Positions 53,440-63,934 of a stretch of DNA of 64,000 bases are shown here, piece after piece. Origin of the DNA: Armigeres subalbatus (Eukaryota > Arthropoda > Insecta > Diptera > Culicidae); assembly GCF_024139115.2 (NCBI RefSeq), contig NC_085140.1:436689260-436753259 (forward strand), given 5' to 3'. Within the stretch, counting starts at the first letter, position 1, and every line of letters begins with the position of its first letter. Below the pieces are notes generated by a model, which was not told the origin of the DNA, searched no databases, and saw only the letters and a list, made by a program, of their open reading frames with translations. Both the position numbers and the translations under genes were made by a program.

Positions 53440-53580
53440 TCCTTCGTAGCTTAGTTAGGCAGAGCACCAGTCTAGCGTACTGAGTGTCGTGGGTTCGAGC
53501 CCCATCGAAGAGAAAGTGGTTACCTCCAATACATTTTTCAAATCAACATCTTCCACATATGTGCATATGTAACGGGGAGT
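53440..53580 (+). mobile_element. tRNA-Ala-like SINE head
   Basis: 53440-53511 is tRNA-shaped: acceptor tccttcg/cgaaga, D-region tagcttagttaggcagagc, anticodon stem cagt/actg with loop ctagcgt (anticodon AGC, Ala), T-arm gggttcgagcccc. It runs on into gaaagtggttacctccaata, the same body as at 50360, so it is a SINE and not a tRNA gene. Confidence 0.6.
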
Positions 53581-54030
53581 TTTGGAGTTGGAACCGTTCT
53601 TTGATTTCCGTTTAACTGGTTTTACTTAAGCGCCTAGCAAGACGACCTAAATCTCTTGCTTGTGAAGCAGCAAGATAAGATACCCGGTGAGACTCAGGGC
53701 GAGTCCTTCAAAGTCATGGAAAAACAGTAGAACGAACCGACCAAATCACTCACAACCTTTACGATTTAATCCCCAGTTCCCTTGCCAGACAATGAATTCT
53801 AAAAAAAAATAATCAATTAATCTTTCCTTTGCCTAAAACAATCTCCGAGTTCGTTAATAAGAATTTAATTTTCGTTTCCAGTCCTTTCAATCCTACTTGC
53901 ATGCAAGTTCCACTATGGACTTGTGCATTCGCACGGCCGTGCTTCTCTCAGTCCCTCAGTCGGTCGGAATATAACAAAATCGACGTCTGACTGTTTTTTT
54001 TTTTTTTCTAAATTTCGTATTTTCAAGATG
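53581..54030. other. Unassigned DNA, possible LTR or gag relic (left part)
   Basis: No firm feature. Together with 54330-54860 it may belong to one old element split by the SINE at 54031. Confidence 0.25.
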
Positions 54031-54320
54031 CTTCTTCTTCTTATTGGCATTACATCCCCACACTAGGACAGAGCCGCCTCGTAGCTTAGTGTTCATTAAG
54101 CATTTCCACAGTTATTAACTGCGAGGTTTCTAAGCCAAGTTACCATTTTTGCATTTGTGTATCATGAGACTAACACGATGACACTTTTATGCCCTGGGAA
54201 GTCGAGACAATTTCAAATCCGAAAATTGCCTAGACCGGCACCGGGATTCGAACCCAGCCACCCTCAGCATGGTCTTGCTTTGTAGTCGCGCGTCTTACCG
54301 CACGGCTAAGGAGGGCCCCA
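54031..54320 (-). mobile_element. Feilai-like SINE, full length, reverse
   Basis: cttcttcttcttattggcat to ctaaggagggcccca, with body cccacactaggacagagccg. A 7-bp duplication caagatg (54024-54030, 54321-54327) flanks it. Confidence 0.88.
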
Positions 54321-54329
54321 CAAGATGCA

Positions 54330-54860
54330 TTGGTTACAAAAATAAAATGTATCTAACCTGTGGTGTGGCTCCGGCTCGAGCTCAGGCGTGATCTTCAGCG
54401 GTGGATGAGGCGATGGTGTTGGTGAGGCTTAGCTTCGTGGATGGCAGTAGATGGTGCAACGGAATTCCAATGGTGTGCTGATGCTGTCAGTGGGTGAGTC
54501 TTCGCTAACCGGTGCTAACCCGCGCTATCCGAGCAGTTTCGTTGCCCAAATAGACAGCTTACTCGAGGCCACCGAGAATGGAATGTGGCCGGCGATTAGC
54601 TTCCAGCGACGATTCCTGGGAGTTGTGGAAGTCCTCCCTGGCCCGTAGGTGCCTATGTGGTTCACTGGCCGGACGACGAGACAAACGCCTACAAGCCGCC
54701 AAGCTTCGGGATCCACCAAGAGGAATCGGAGTGATCGAGACCTCTCGCAACCTACAATCCGATCTTCAGACCGGACGGAACACCTTCGCGTGAAGGATTT
54801 TAAGTTCCTTCGCACACCAAAAAGAGAAAAAACATATTCACAGCTACATTAGCACCACAT
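54330..54860. other. Unassigned stretch with weak coding character
   Basis: This is G+C-richer DNA with open frames on both strands (plus: IDSLLEATENGMWPAISFQR, then after a stop a basic Ser/Arg-rich stretch). No motif allows assignment. It may be a gag-like relic. The antisense frame at 54815-54525 overlaps it and is not independently supported. Confidence 0.3.
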
Positions 54861-55368
54861 AAACTTCAATACGTTTGAATACAACTCGTAAATGCCTTAC
54901 CTGAGCCCCGAGCAGCCACGACTTATATGCTTAAATTAGTTAGATTCACTAATTTTCAAATCTAAACTGTAACGAAATTATCCATATAACTTCTACTTTT
55001 CTACATAATATTTTGCAACAAACAGTTTCTTACATAGGAAATTCTTGTTTCCACGCACTTGGGCCTAATTACTTTTTCCACCTTTTCTTGAGATTCCGAT
55101 AACTAGAATATTTGTAGAACAATTTGCCTCACTATAGCTTTGTTGAACGATTGTTCAGGTTCACAGTTTAACAAACTTCCACTTTTTTGGGACTACGTCC
55201 TCTTCAATTGTCGTTCAACTCGGAAAAGACCTATTGATTGGCAATCCTTTTCTTTATAGCCTTTAGAATCTTATAAGTAAATAGAATAAATTCTCTCGTC
55301 ATCTCATCAGTTTTTTAAGAAGAAAAACGGCGAGTGACTTTCAAGTTGCTAGGGATATGGTATGTAAT
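54861..55368. other. A+T-rich intergenic DNA
   Basis: Nothing recognised. Confidence 0.4.
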
Positions 55369-55644
55369 CTTCTTCTTCTTATTGGCATTACATCCCCACA
55401 CTGGGACAGAGCCGCCTCGCAGCTTAGTGTTCATTAAGCACTTCCACATTTATAAACTGCGAGGTTTCTAAGCCAGGTTACCATTTTTGCATTCGTATAT
55501 CATGAGGCACGATGATACTTTTATGCCCAGGGAAGTCGAGACAATTTCCAATCCGAAAATTGCCTAGACCGGCACCGGGAATCGAACCCAGCCACCCTCA
55601 GCATGGTCTTGCTTTGTAGCCGCGCGTCTTACCATGTCTTACGC
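55369..55644 (-). mobile_element. Feilai-like SINE, reverse, altered 5' end
   Basis: cttcttcttcttattggcat through cgcgcgtcttacc, then catgtcttacgc in place of the usual gcacggctaaggagggccc. A 7-bp duplication atgtaat (55362-55368, 55645-55651) places the end after the altered segment, so the SINE was 5' rearranged at or before insertion. Confidence 0.82.
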
Positions 55645-55811
55645 ATGTAATACAGTTGCATAATTGACAACCAGAGGCGCTACCGGTAATAATATTTGCT
55701 CGAATCTTAGTACTTAATCCTACAAGATGATTTAAATCGGCTTCTCGTGGCGAGAAGCTAACCAATCAAACTCTATTAAATCTAGTAAAACGGTTCCTAT
55801 TCTGTAACTAT

Positions 55812-55905
55812 GTTACACATATTCACATACGTGTTTTCTTAACATTGTAAATTAACGTCCAAGTCGGGTGGTTTAATCCCCGGAAATAGGCAATTAATTT
55901 TGATT
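55812..55905 (+). mobile_element. Tail fragment of the tRNA-Ala-like SINE
   Basis: ttacacatattcacatacgt, aacattgtaaattaacgtcc, aagtcgggtggtttaatccc, ccggaaataggcaatta: the same order as at 50440-50520, lacking the tRNA head. Confidence 0.65.
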
Positions 55906-56699
55906 GAACTGATTTAATTTTATTTTTTCAACTCTAGCACTGTATAGGTATATAACTAATTAAGATTCCGACAGCCTTTCGAAAAATCTGGAATATTTTT
56001 TGAAAAGCTCTTAATTATCAAAATAAAAAATAGAAGAAAAAAAAGTTTTGAAACATCATTTATTTTTTGATTAAATTTACATATTAAAATTTTTATCTTG
56101 GTGATTTGATATGGTTTGTTTCTTGAACTTCCGCTTCACAATTGCACAACTTTTATCATAAATTTGTGTAAGTTTAATACAAGTGTTCATTTTATCTGCA
56201 TACATGAGATGTGACAAATAACTCTTCCTATAACGATGCAAACCAATAATTTTACTATTTACGCCTGCAACATCTTTGTGAAGGTTGTCCTATTTGCCGC
56301 TGTAGTTTAAACAGGGTTGAACCAATGTTATGATGAATTTATTAAGAATAAAAGCTTGCGGAAAAATGGTTGAAAATTTCACCAGATCCTATTTTTACGG
56401 CCTCGTTTGATATTTTGAATAGTAATAGCTATTCGTTCGGTCTCAAAACCAAAATATTAGCTCAAGTACCTTATTTTATTTCGAGGAAAACGTGTGCATG
56501 GTTAACATACGCCTAAATAGTGTTTTAACATAAATATAGCCAATTGTTCATATTACCATCTCTTCCCCTATTCTAAGACCTTCAAATCGTTCCGAACTTA
56601 AGACCAATTTATCTACCAGGTCAGCTAGGCCTGTTAAATTAGAGGCCATGCGTATGATTTACAATTCAAATTTCCAGAAAAAATATTTAAAGCTCTTTT
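55906..56699. other. A+T-rich intergenic DNA
   Basis: Nothing recognised. Confidence 0.4.
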
Positions 56700-56835
56700 T
56701 AGTGGAATGTATTCAACCGTCTAAGACGAGTTTAGTACTCTCCATTTAATTCCACTACGTTTTGTTATTTTTAGCAGATACGTATTTCGACCACAACTGT
56801 GTGGTAGTTTTCAGTGTCTCGTACTTGACTCGACT
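56700..56835. repeat. Copy of the TACGTATTTCGACC core repeat
   Basis: agtggaatgtattcaaccgt, taagacgagtttagtactct, atttaattccacta, core cagatacgtatttcgaccac, then ttcagtgtctcgtacttgac. The matching right arm is missing. Confidence 0.7.
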
Positions 56836-58012
56836 TGAAGAAAACAATCGCAACTTACACTAGCGTAGTATACACACTTAGTTTTTATTTCTGCAGCTCG
56901 GCAAAAATCCGCACAGCCGTGCGCCAGCAAAATAAAAAACTAATATTCCGGCAAAAATGATGTTTGTTAGCTGATTTTCGGCAAATTATTTGCTGATTTT
57001 CAGCAATTTTCAACAGCGCTGTTTGTATGTTCAAGAAACATATGGCGGAAGTAAGTAAGGCGAAAAGAGAAAACGATAAGGGATTACATTACGAATTTAG
57101 ATCTAAGGTAGCAGGTAGCAGAGCATGTGTATAAGGAAAATCGCCCAATTACGGCATCAAATATTAAAATCTTAAGAAATGCCTCTTCCCCATGGAAACT
57201 CGATGTAGTTGAGAGTTTGGAAATCTACCGACAGGTTGAATTAAAACGCATATCAGGAGAGTGACCCCAAACTTATGCCAGGTGGGTGAACCTAAACTTT
57301 TGGCCGATGCATACCATGCACTTGATGATTTGATTTTTTGATTTTAAAAAATAAAACAAAATTTTTCCGCCAAAATTTCATCAATGCCTCTCAAAGATGA
57401 TTAAAATTGGGTTCCATTCCACTTTTTATTTCGAAATTTTGGGGACTCAAGGTAAGGTAAGGTTAATAAGGAAATATGTTAGTGGATAAAAAAATAAAAA
57501 TTGTTCGTTTCAAACACCTACGATGCAAGATCTACTTATAATCTATGTACTGAGCTAAAAATACCCGAAATCGGATGTAAGACGGCAAAATTACGGCCAA
57601 AAACTTTTGCCTATATTTTTCGAGGGTGAACCCAAACTTATGGCCGGGAGTGTACTTGCAAAAATGCAAAAATGGACACATACATATATTATCTCCACAT
57701 CGATTAGGATCACCATTCCAGTCTAACGAAAAACCAAACTTTGTCGTTTCGCATGACTCCTAACTTTTAGCAAATAGAGTAATTTTAGTCTAAACTTTTG
57801 CATCCCATTTGTTGATTGTCATCAACGACCATCAGCAGCTCTTGAGTTATTTGAAAGAAGTTTAAAATGTATTGGTCTGAAGTTGAAAATCAAAATCGAT
57901 TACGAAAACATTTGATATCTGACGTTTCCATGTAATCAATATTTTTTCCACGTGGACACAAGAAACGTCAGAAAGGTGGAATTCAAAATATATGACATAG
58001 TCAGCGTAATAC
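56836..58012. other. Intergenic DNA with TCGGCAAA-type repeat pieces
   Basis: 56890-57015 has several cggcaaa(a)at/ggcaaattattt phrases as at 14447 and 15900. 57230-57660 repeats a theme of ccaaacttatggcc-like phrases. No gene. Confidence 0.35.
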
Positions 58013-58401
58013 AGCGTATACACACGGTCAAGCAGTTTGACGAACATTGACTCCACCCTTCGATTAGTCCAGCATCGACCATGTTCTACAAACCGCGCCA
58101 CGAACACTAAATTTATTTGACCAACACACGAACGACCGACGCGCCAACTTGAACACCAACCATCAATATATGGGGTTTTGTGCGACTTCACTACAAATCC
58201 TCAAACATGTCGGCGAACTTTGACCCCAACCCCGACAGGACAAACCAAAATCAAACCGCTTTGATTTTGTTTTCAACCGAGCCGCCTACTGTCAAATGGT
58301 TGTTCGAACAACTTCACACACGGTCGAACAAAGGAGCAACCGAAGCATTTTCTTGGGGGTGGAGTCAATGTTGGCCCAACGTGTTTGAGCGTGTGTACGC
58401 T
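58013..58401. mobile_element. MITE-like element, family A copy 2
   Basis: agcgtatacacacggtcaag at the left and gagcgtgtgtacgct at the right, with tttgacgaacattgactcc against ggagtcaatgttggcc. The interior matches the copy at 942-1274 (caaaccaaaatcaaaccg, ctgtcaaatggttgttcg). 389 bp. Confidence 0.75.
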
Positions 58402-58595
58402 CCATAAAAGCTGGATTGACCTCAAGCGTGTGAGAAGTGAGATATGGGAAGTGAGTAATGGAAGATGAAAACTGAAAAATGATCATTATCCCTTCTTTTT
58501 CCTTTTCGCTCTCCGTGTCCTTCTTCTTTTTTCTTTCTTCTTTTGTTACTTTTTCAATATTTGTTCTTCCTTTTTCCTTCATGTTTCTTTTATTT

Positions 58596-58979
58596 TGCCT
58601 TTCTCGTATACTAAGTATACGTAAAGGCTATATGATCACTCCAAAACCGGACTTTTGATAGAAGGCTCGGAGGCCCATAGTGTTATATAGCAATCGACTC
58701 AGCTCGACAAATTGAGATGATGTCTGTTAGTGTGTATGTATGTATGTGTGTATGTGTACAAAATTTTGTAGACACACTTTTTGGAACTTAGAATTGGGCA
58801 TTCTCGCAACAAGTTCCATTCGACTGAGAATCCTGTCCCATTGTTTGCTATTGAAAATTGGACAGATTGGACTATGGTATCAGAAGTTATGGCCAAAACA
58901 CTATTTTCTTTGCGCAAAACAAAAAACAAAAAAGCACTCACTCATATGTTTTAGTATTTTTTTTTGCACGAGAAAGGCA
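58596..58979. mobile_element. TGCCTTTCTCG repeat, copy 2, single internal unit
   Basis: tgcctttctcgtatactaag to cgagaaaggca, containing one copy of the unit (acaagttccattcgactgag, tgaaaattggacagattgga, gttatggccaaaac). The left part (cccatagtgttatata, gactcagctcgac) matches copy 1 at 5101. Confidence 0.78.
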
Positions 58980-58984
58980 CCAAC

Positions 58985-59521
58985 ACCGCTAGGTGGATTA
59001 ATAAGGGTTTTTTTCTTCAATTTGCTTTCTTCCTTTTACTTCTTTCCTCCTTCATCCTTTTTATTTTGATTTGGTTCTTTATTTCTTCTTCGTTCTTCCT
59101 TCATCCATCTTTATTTTTCCTTCTTCTTCGTCGTTCTTACTTCTTCTTCCTTTTTCCTTATTCCTTATCCTTTCTTCTTTGTTCTTTCTTCTTATTTTGA
59201 CCTTCCTAATTCTTTTTTTTCTGTTTCCTTTCTTCCTTCTTTTTACTGCTTCATTCTTCCATCTTTTCCATTCTTCCGTATTTCATCTTGCTTTTTATTT
59301 TTTCTTCCTTCTTCCTCTTTTTTCTTCTATCTTCATTTTTCCTTCTTCCATCTTCATTCTTCCTTCATACTTCTTCCTTTTTTTATTCTTCCATCTTCTT
59401 TTTTCTTTCTTCTTCCTTTTTCCTTCTCCTTAATTTATCTTATTGTTTATCCTTCATCGTTCTTCTTTCGTCTTCTTACTTCCTAATTTTTCCTTCTGTC
59501 TTCTTCTCTTTTTCTGTCACA
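58985..59521. repeat. Polypyrimidine (TTC/CTT) tract, about 500 bp
   Basis: The plus strand is almost entirely C and T, built from ttcttcc, cttctt and cttttt blocks with no fixed unit. A shorter tract precedes the TGCCTTTCTCG repeat at 58490-58590. The Leu/Phe/Ser open frames across it are compositional. Confidence 0.85.
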
Positions 59522-59927
59522 GTCTTGTAGTGTTGGCAAGTAAGTCTTATAAAGAGTTATTAGCCCATACTTCCTGACCACTTTTCGTGACGGTCTCAAA
59601 TTTGAAACTGCAGAATGACCCCCCAATGTTCCGGAAAGACGTAATCCTACGTCAAAATAAATAAATAAAGTTAAACAGTATATTCCGATATGTATTAGAG
59701 AAATAATAAATATATAATTATTATTTTCAACTTGAAATTATAAATGGAAAATCGACTAATTATTTCATAGCGCCCATTGCTATTTGGTAAACATAATTGA
59801 ATGACGAGACGTCATACGAACGAAAGGAATGATGCAAATCCGAATGATTGATTCGTCAGCCATGCATCACTAGTGCTACATGTTCATGATAGGCATAGTT
59901 GTGGGTGCATACACTGAGAAGGCTTCA
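59522..59927. other. Intergenic DNA 5' of Jockey copy 2
   Basis: It holds the inverted piece of the ACGTAGGA-type repeat (gtgacggtctcaaatttg, gttccggaaagacgtaatcc, tacgtcaa) also seen near 36069. Otherwise nothing. Confidence 0.4.
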
Positions 59928-60054
59928 GAGACAGCAACACGTACGGACGTGTTTTTTGCTCGCGCATTTTTTTACGAAGTGTTTTTTTTTTCTCGTTCTT
60001 TCGCTGTTTACGTTTTCGCTTGTCGCGTTGGCGTTATTTTCTCCCGGACCCGTC

Positions 60055-61299
60055 ATGGGAGACTCGGTGGCCGATTCGGTCGCTGGAAAAGTGCCTAAGC
60101 GCACTGCTCTTGGAGGCGCGGGTAACCAGCTTTTGCAGAGCAACGTGTTCTCGCCGTTGCCGCTTGATGACGCCGGCAATCCGCCGAAAAAGAGGAAGAA
60201 GCAGCAATCGCAGCTGCCGCAGGTGCAACCGGAGCGGAAGGAGAAGTGCCCGCCCGTGTTTGTGAAGGGCGATCCGCCGGATTTACGCCCAAAAATTCGC
60301 CAGCTGATCGCTAAGGGGCTGAAATGTACTTTTCGGCTCTGCAGCGAGGGTGTGAAAGTGATGCCGGCCAACAGGGACCATCATCAATCCGTCGTGGAGT
60401 TCCTCGAGGTCCACAAGTATGAGTACTACACTCATGACCACCCCGGCACGAAGCCGCTCAAGGCTTTGCTGCGAGGACTTCACGACATGAAGGAGGAAGT
60501 GCTCCAAGCAGAGCTTGAAAGTTGCGGACTGAAGCCAGTAGCCGTCCACAAGATCGCTCGTCACGACAAGGCGAGGAAATATCGCGACCAGCTTTACCTG
60601 ATCCATCTGGAGCACGGCTCCACTACCTGGAAGGACCTGAAGCTGGTTGGCGTTATAAATTACACCGTCGTTGACTGGGAGCGATATCGGCCAGTGCACC
60701 GCGATGTCACGCAATGCACCAACTGCTTCAATTTCGGGCACGGCACCAGAAACTGCCGCATGAAGCCGCGCTGCAACAAGTGTGGCGAACCCCATCCGAC
60801 TGACGAGTGCGACAAAATGGAGGTGGCCGATCCCAAGTGCGCCAACTGTGGCGACAAACATCGGGCCACCACAAAGGGCTGCCCAAAGCGAGCCGAGTTC
60901 CTGGAAATCCGGAAGAAGGCTTCCACCAGGACCATTCCGAAGAAGAACCGTGTTCCTGTAATCAACGAGGTGAACTTTCCAGTTATCCCGGCTCCCCGTC
61001 GTGTGATTCCAATACTCCCACCGCTACAGCCGCACAAGCGACTGGCAGCGGCAGCTGCATCGGTCCAAGCTCCAGCATCGTCGGCACCATCCACCAGCGA
61101 ATGGCCCTCGCTTCCTCCTCCTGGGTTCCGTCGGCAGTCGGAGAACGAAGCCGTCCCACCGGAAGAATCTGCCCTGCTGTACACTCCGGAGCAGCTGATG
61201 CCGATCTTCGCGCAGCTCGCCACTCGACTGCGCGGCTGCAAAACCCGATTCGACCAGGTCTTCACACTTGGCATGTTCATCATTGAAAATGGCTGCTAG
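60055..61299 (+). CDS. ORF1 gag-like nucleic-acid-binding protein of Jockey-type element, copy 2
   Basis: 414 residues from ATG 60055 (equivalent to 6095 in copy 1), uninterrupted. It differs from copy 1 by loss of three residues near position 25 and a handful of substitutions. All three CCHC-like knuckles are intact (CTNCFNFGHGTRNC, CNKCGEPHPTDEC, CANCGDKHRATTKGC). The basic segment PPKKRKKQQ is kept. An RNP-forming role is inferred from the family. The ORF2 start overlaps its last 11 bases as in copy 1. The preserved ORF1 contrasts with the heavily damaged ORF2 of the same copy. Confidence 0.87.
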   Translation: MGDSVADSVAGKVPKRTALGGAGNQLLQSNVFSPLPLDDAGNPPKKRKKQQSQLPQVQPERKEKCPPVFVKGDPPDLRPKIRQLIAKGLKCTFRLCSEGVKVMPANRDHHQSVVEFLEVHKYEYYTHDHPGTKPLKALLRGLHDMKEEVLQAELESCGLKPVAVHKIARHDKARKYRDQLYLIHLEHGSTTWKDLKLVGVINYTVVDWERYRPVHRDVTQCTNCFNFGHGTRNCRMKPRCNKCGEPHPTDECDKMEVADPKCANCGDKHRATTKGCPKRAEFLEIRKKASTRTIPKKNRVPVINEVNFPVIPAPRRVIPILPPLQPHKRLAAAAASVQAPASSAPSTSEWPSLPPPGFRRQSENEAVPPEESALLYTPEQLMPIFAQLATRLRGCKTRFDQVFTLGMFIIENGC

Positions 61300-63934
61300 G
61301 GTGGGCCTGGTCAACTGGAATGCTTGCTCGCTAAAGAGCAAAACAATCGAGCTGAAGGATTTCCTTGAGGAGAAGGAAATAGACGTGGCGTTCATCACCG
61401 AAACGCACCTAAAACCGGAGGTGAACATCAACATCCCGGACTTCCGCATCGTGCGACTCGACCGGCCGACCAGGGGAGTGGTGTGGCCATCGCTCTTCGC
61501 TACAACATCAACTGTCGTCTGCTTCCAAGCTTCCAGCTCAGTGTCATCGAGGCCATCGGTGTCGAAATCACCACTTCGGTCGGCACAATCGCGCTCATCG
61601 CGGCGTACTGTCCAACGCAAGCCAAAGCCGGCGATGGATCATCGGCTGCCCTTCGGAGGACATCGTCAAGCTGACGCGGAGGCAAGGCCAGTATATCATT
61701 GCCGGCGACTTGAATGCCAAACATCAAGCCTGGGGCAACAGTCGCGGCAATCGAAACGGCACCATCTGGAGCAACGACATGGAGGAAGGCCACTACACGA
61801 TCCTGAGCCCGGATTCCCCACTCGGCTGAGTCGGTCCGGTGCCCACGCAACGCTCGACCTCTACGTAACAAACCTGAGTGACCACGTCTCGCAGCCGGTT
61901 GTATACCAGGAGCTCAGTTCGGATCACTATCCGGTGGTGGCGGAACTGGGCTCCTCGGTCAATCGGCACCAGCAGTTACGGCGGAACTACCACCGAGTGA
62001 ACTGGCAGCGTTTCCAGCAGTGCGTCGATAACACCGTCGACTACGAGGTGCGTCCGGAGACGCCGGAAAGTATCGACCGCCAGCTGTGCGCTATCGAGGA
62101 GGCGATCACGGCGGCCCGAGAGCAACACGTACCGACGGCTCGGCAGGTAAGCAACTCCTTAAACATCGATACACTCACCAAAGATTTGATTCGATTGCGG
62201 AATGTCACTCGCAGGCAGTTTCAGCGTACTGGACTGCCTGAGCTTAAGGCACGCTGCAATCGAATCTCAAAAATTATCAAGGCCAGAATGGTGGACCTCA
62301 GAAATAACGACTTCTCGAATAAGATCCGCACTCTCCCAGATTATGCTAAGCCGTTCTGGAAAATGACCAAAATTCTAAAATCCAAGCCTCGGCCCATTCC
62401 ACCTTTGATCCCACTAGACAATAATGGCTCTAAGGATCGCTTGATAACTCCTGCAGAGAAGGTCGCTGAAATAGGTCGTCACTTCGTCAGCTCACACAAT
62501 CTTGGGCAGAACATCGTCAGTCCACACGAAGCAGCCGTCAACGAGCATGCTAACAACATCCATTTGATTCCCAACGACTTCTCAGAGGAGTTGGAGATCT
62601 CAGCTGACGAATTGACGGCCTATATCAAATCGTCGAAGAACATGAAGGCCCCAGGCTTCGACAGCATCCTGAATCTCGAGCTCAAACACATGAGTGCTCC
62701 GTTCTTTGAGCACCTCTCGCTGATCTTTAATCAGTGTCTCCGGCTTAGCTACTTCCCATCGTCCTGGAAGTCAGCGAAAGTCATCCCCATCCGGAAGCCT
62801 GGGAAGGATCCTTCCTCCCCAAAAGTTATCGACCCATCAGCCTTCTCTCAGGGTTATCCAAGCTATTCGAAAAAAGCTATTCATCATCGGTTACTTGAGT
62901 CTGCCGAAAATCTCAACATCTTGCTCGAGGAACAGTTTGGTTTCCGACGCGGTCGGTCAACTGTACACCAACTGACCTGAGTTACCAACGTCCTCAGACG
63001 GAACAAGTTTGTCTCGAAAACATCCGCCATGGCCTTACTCGATGTCGAGAAGGCATTTGACAATGTATGGCATGATGGCCTGGTGTACAAACTACAACGC
63101 TACAATCTTCCCAGCTACCTGGTGAAAATCATCAACAATTACCTGTCGGCAAGGACATTCCGGGTCTCAATCAGCGGAGCGAGTTCCAATGCGCACAACA
63201 TCGTCGCAGACAGTATCCTCGGGCCCCTGCTTTTCAATCTGTTCACCTCCGACATGCCAGAACCTCCAGAAGGCGGCATTCTGTCTCTGTTCGCAGATGA
63301 CACATCCATCGTCTACAACGGTAGAGTGATCAGAGCGCTAGTGGCAAAACTCCAACGAGGCCTGGATGCCCTGACAGAGTACCTCACCAGCTGGAAGATC
63401 TGTATCAACGCGGCGAAGACCCAGGTCATCATTTTCCCCTCCTCCAAATCCCCTAAACTTGTTCCGCCTGGGGACTGTAAAATCATCCTCAATGGCACGA
63501 CCGTGGAATGGGCCAATGAGGCCGGCTACCTTGGCTTGACCCTCGACAGCAAGCTTATTTTCAGGCAACAGGTTGACAAAACGGTGACAAAGTGTAACGT
63601 CTTGTTGAAACTACTGTACCCTTTGATCAACCGCCGGTCGTCATTGTCCCTGAAAATAAGCTTGCTGTCTACAAGCAAATCATCCTCCTGTGATCGAATA
63701 TGGCATGCCGGTCTGGGAGACCTGCGCTAAAACCCACCACCTCAAACTTCAACGGGTCCAAAACAAATTCCTGAGGATGATCCTCAACACCCTCCCAGGA
63801 CAAGAACATCCGAGGTCCACCGTCTGGCCGGAATAAAAACCTTACATGAACGCTTTGGTGAGTGTAAAGAAAAGTTTAGGGTCCGTTGCTTGCATTCGGA
63901 TCAGGCTCCAATTAGGGCGCTAGTTCCAATCTAG
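61289..63934 (+). pseudogene. ORF2 endonuclease-RT of Jockey-type element, copy 2, multiply disrupted
   Basis: Compared with copy 1 there are single-base losses near 61476 and 61657. Together with the shared loss at about 61816 they return to frame, so a long open frame (to 62980) exists but the endonuclease between them is nonsense. Further lesions are a base loss near 62822 and a compensating gain near 62872 (scrambling the SYRPISLL block), CGA to TGA at 62978-62980, a 12-bp deletion near 63209 that removes most of GVPQG, and base losses near 63652, 63690 and 63792. LFADDTSIV is still readable near 63290-63315. The stop equivalent is at 63932-63934. This copy cannot make an active RT. Confidence 0.88.

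Noticed and set aside
53440..53511. Functional tRNA-Ala gene
   Set aside because: It is fused to a SINE body found at other loci, with no Pol III terminator directly after the tRNA-like part.
54525..54815. Minus-strand 96-codon ORF
   Set aside because: It overlaps an equally weak plus-strand frame. Neither has a motif, so the strand of any relic cannot be decided.
58964..59530. Leu/Phe/Ser-rich membrane-like ORFs
   Set aside because: They are purely the translation of a polypyrimidine tract.
61268..62980. 570-codon open frame in Jockey copy 2 as a real protein
   Set aside because: It stays open only because three single-base losses add up to a multiple of three. The endonuclease part between them is nonsense compared with copy 1.
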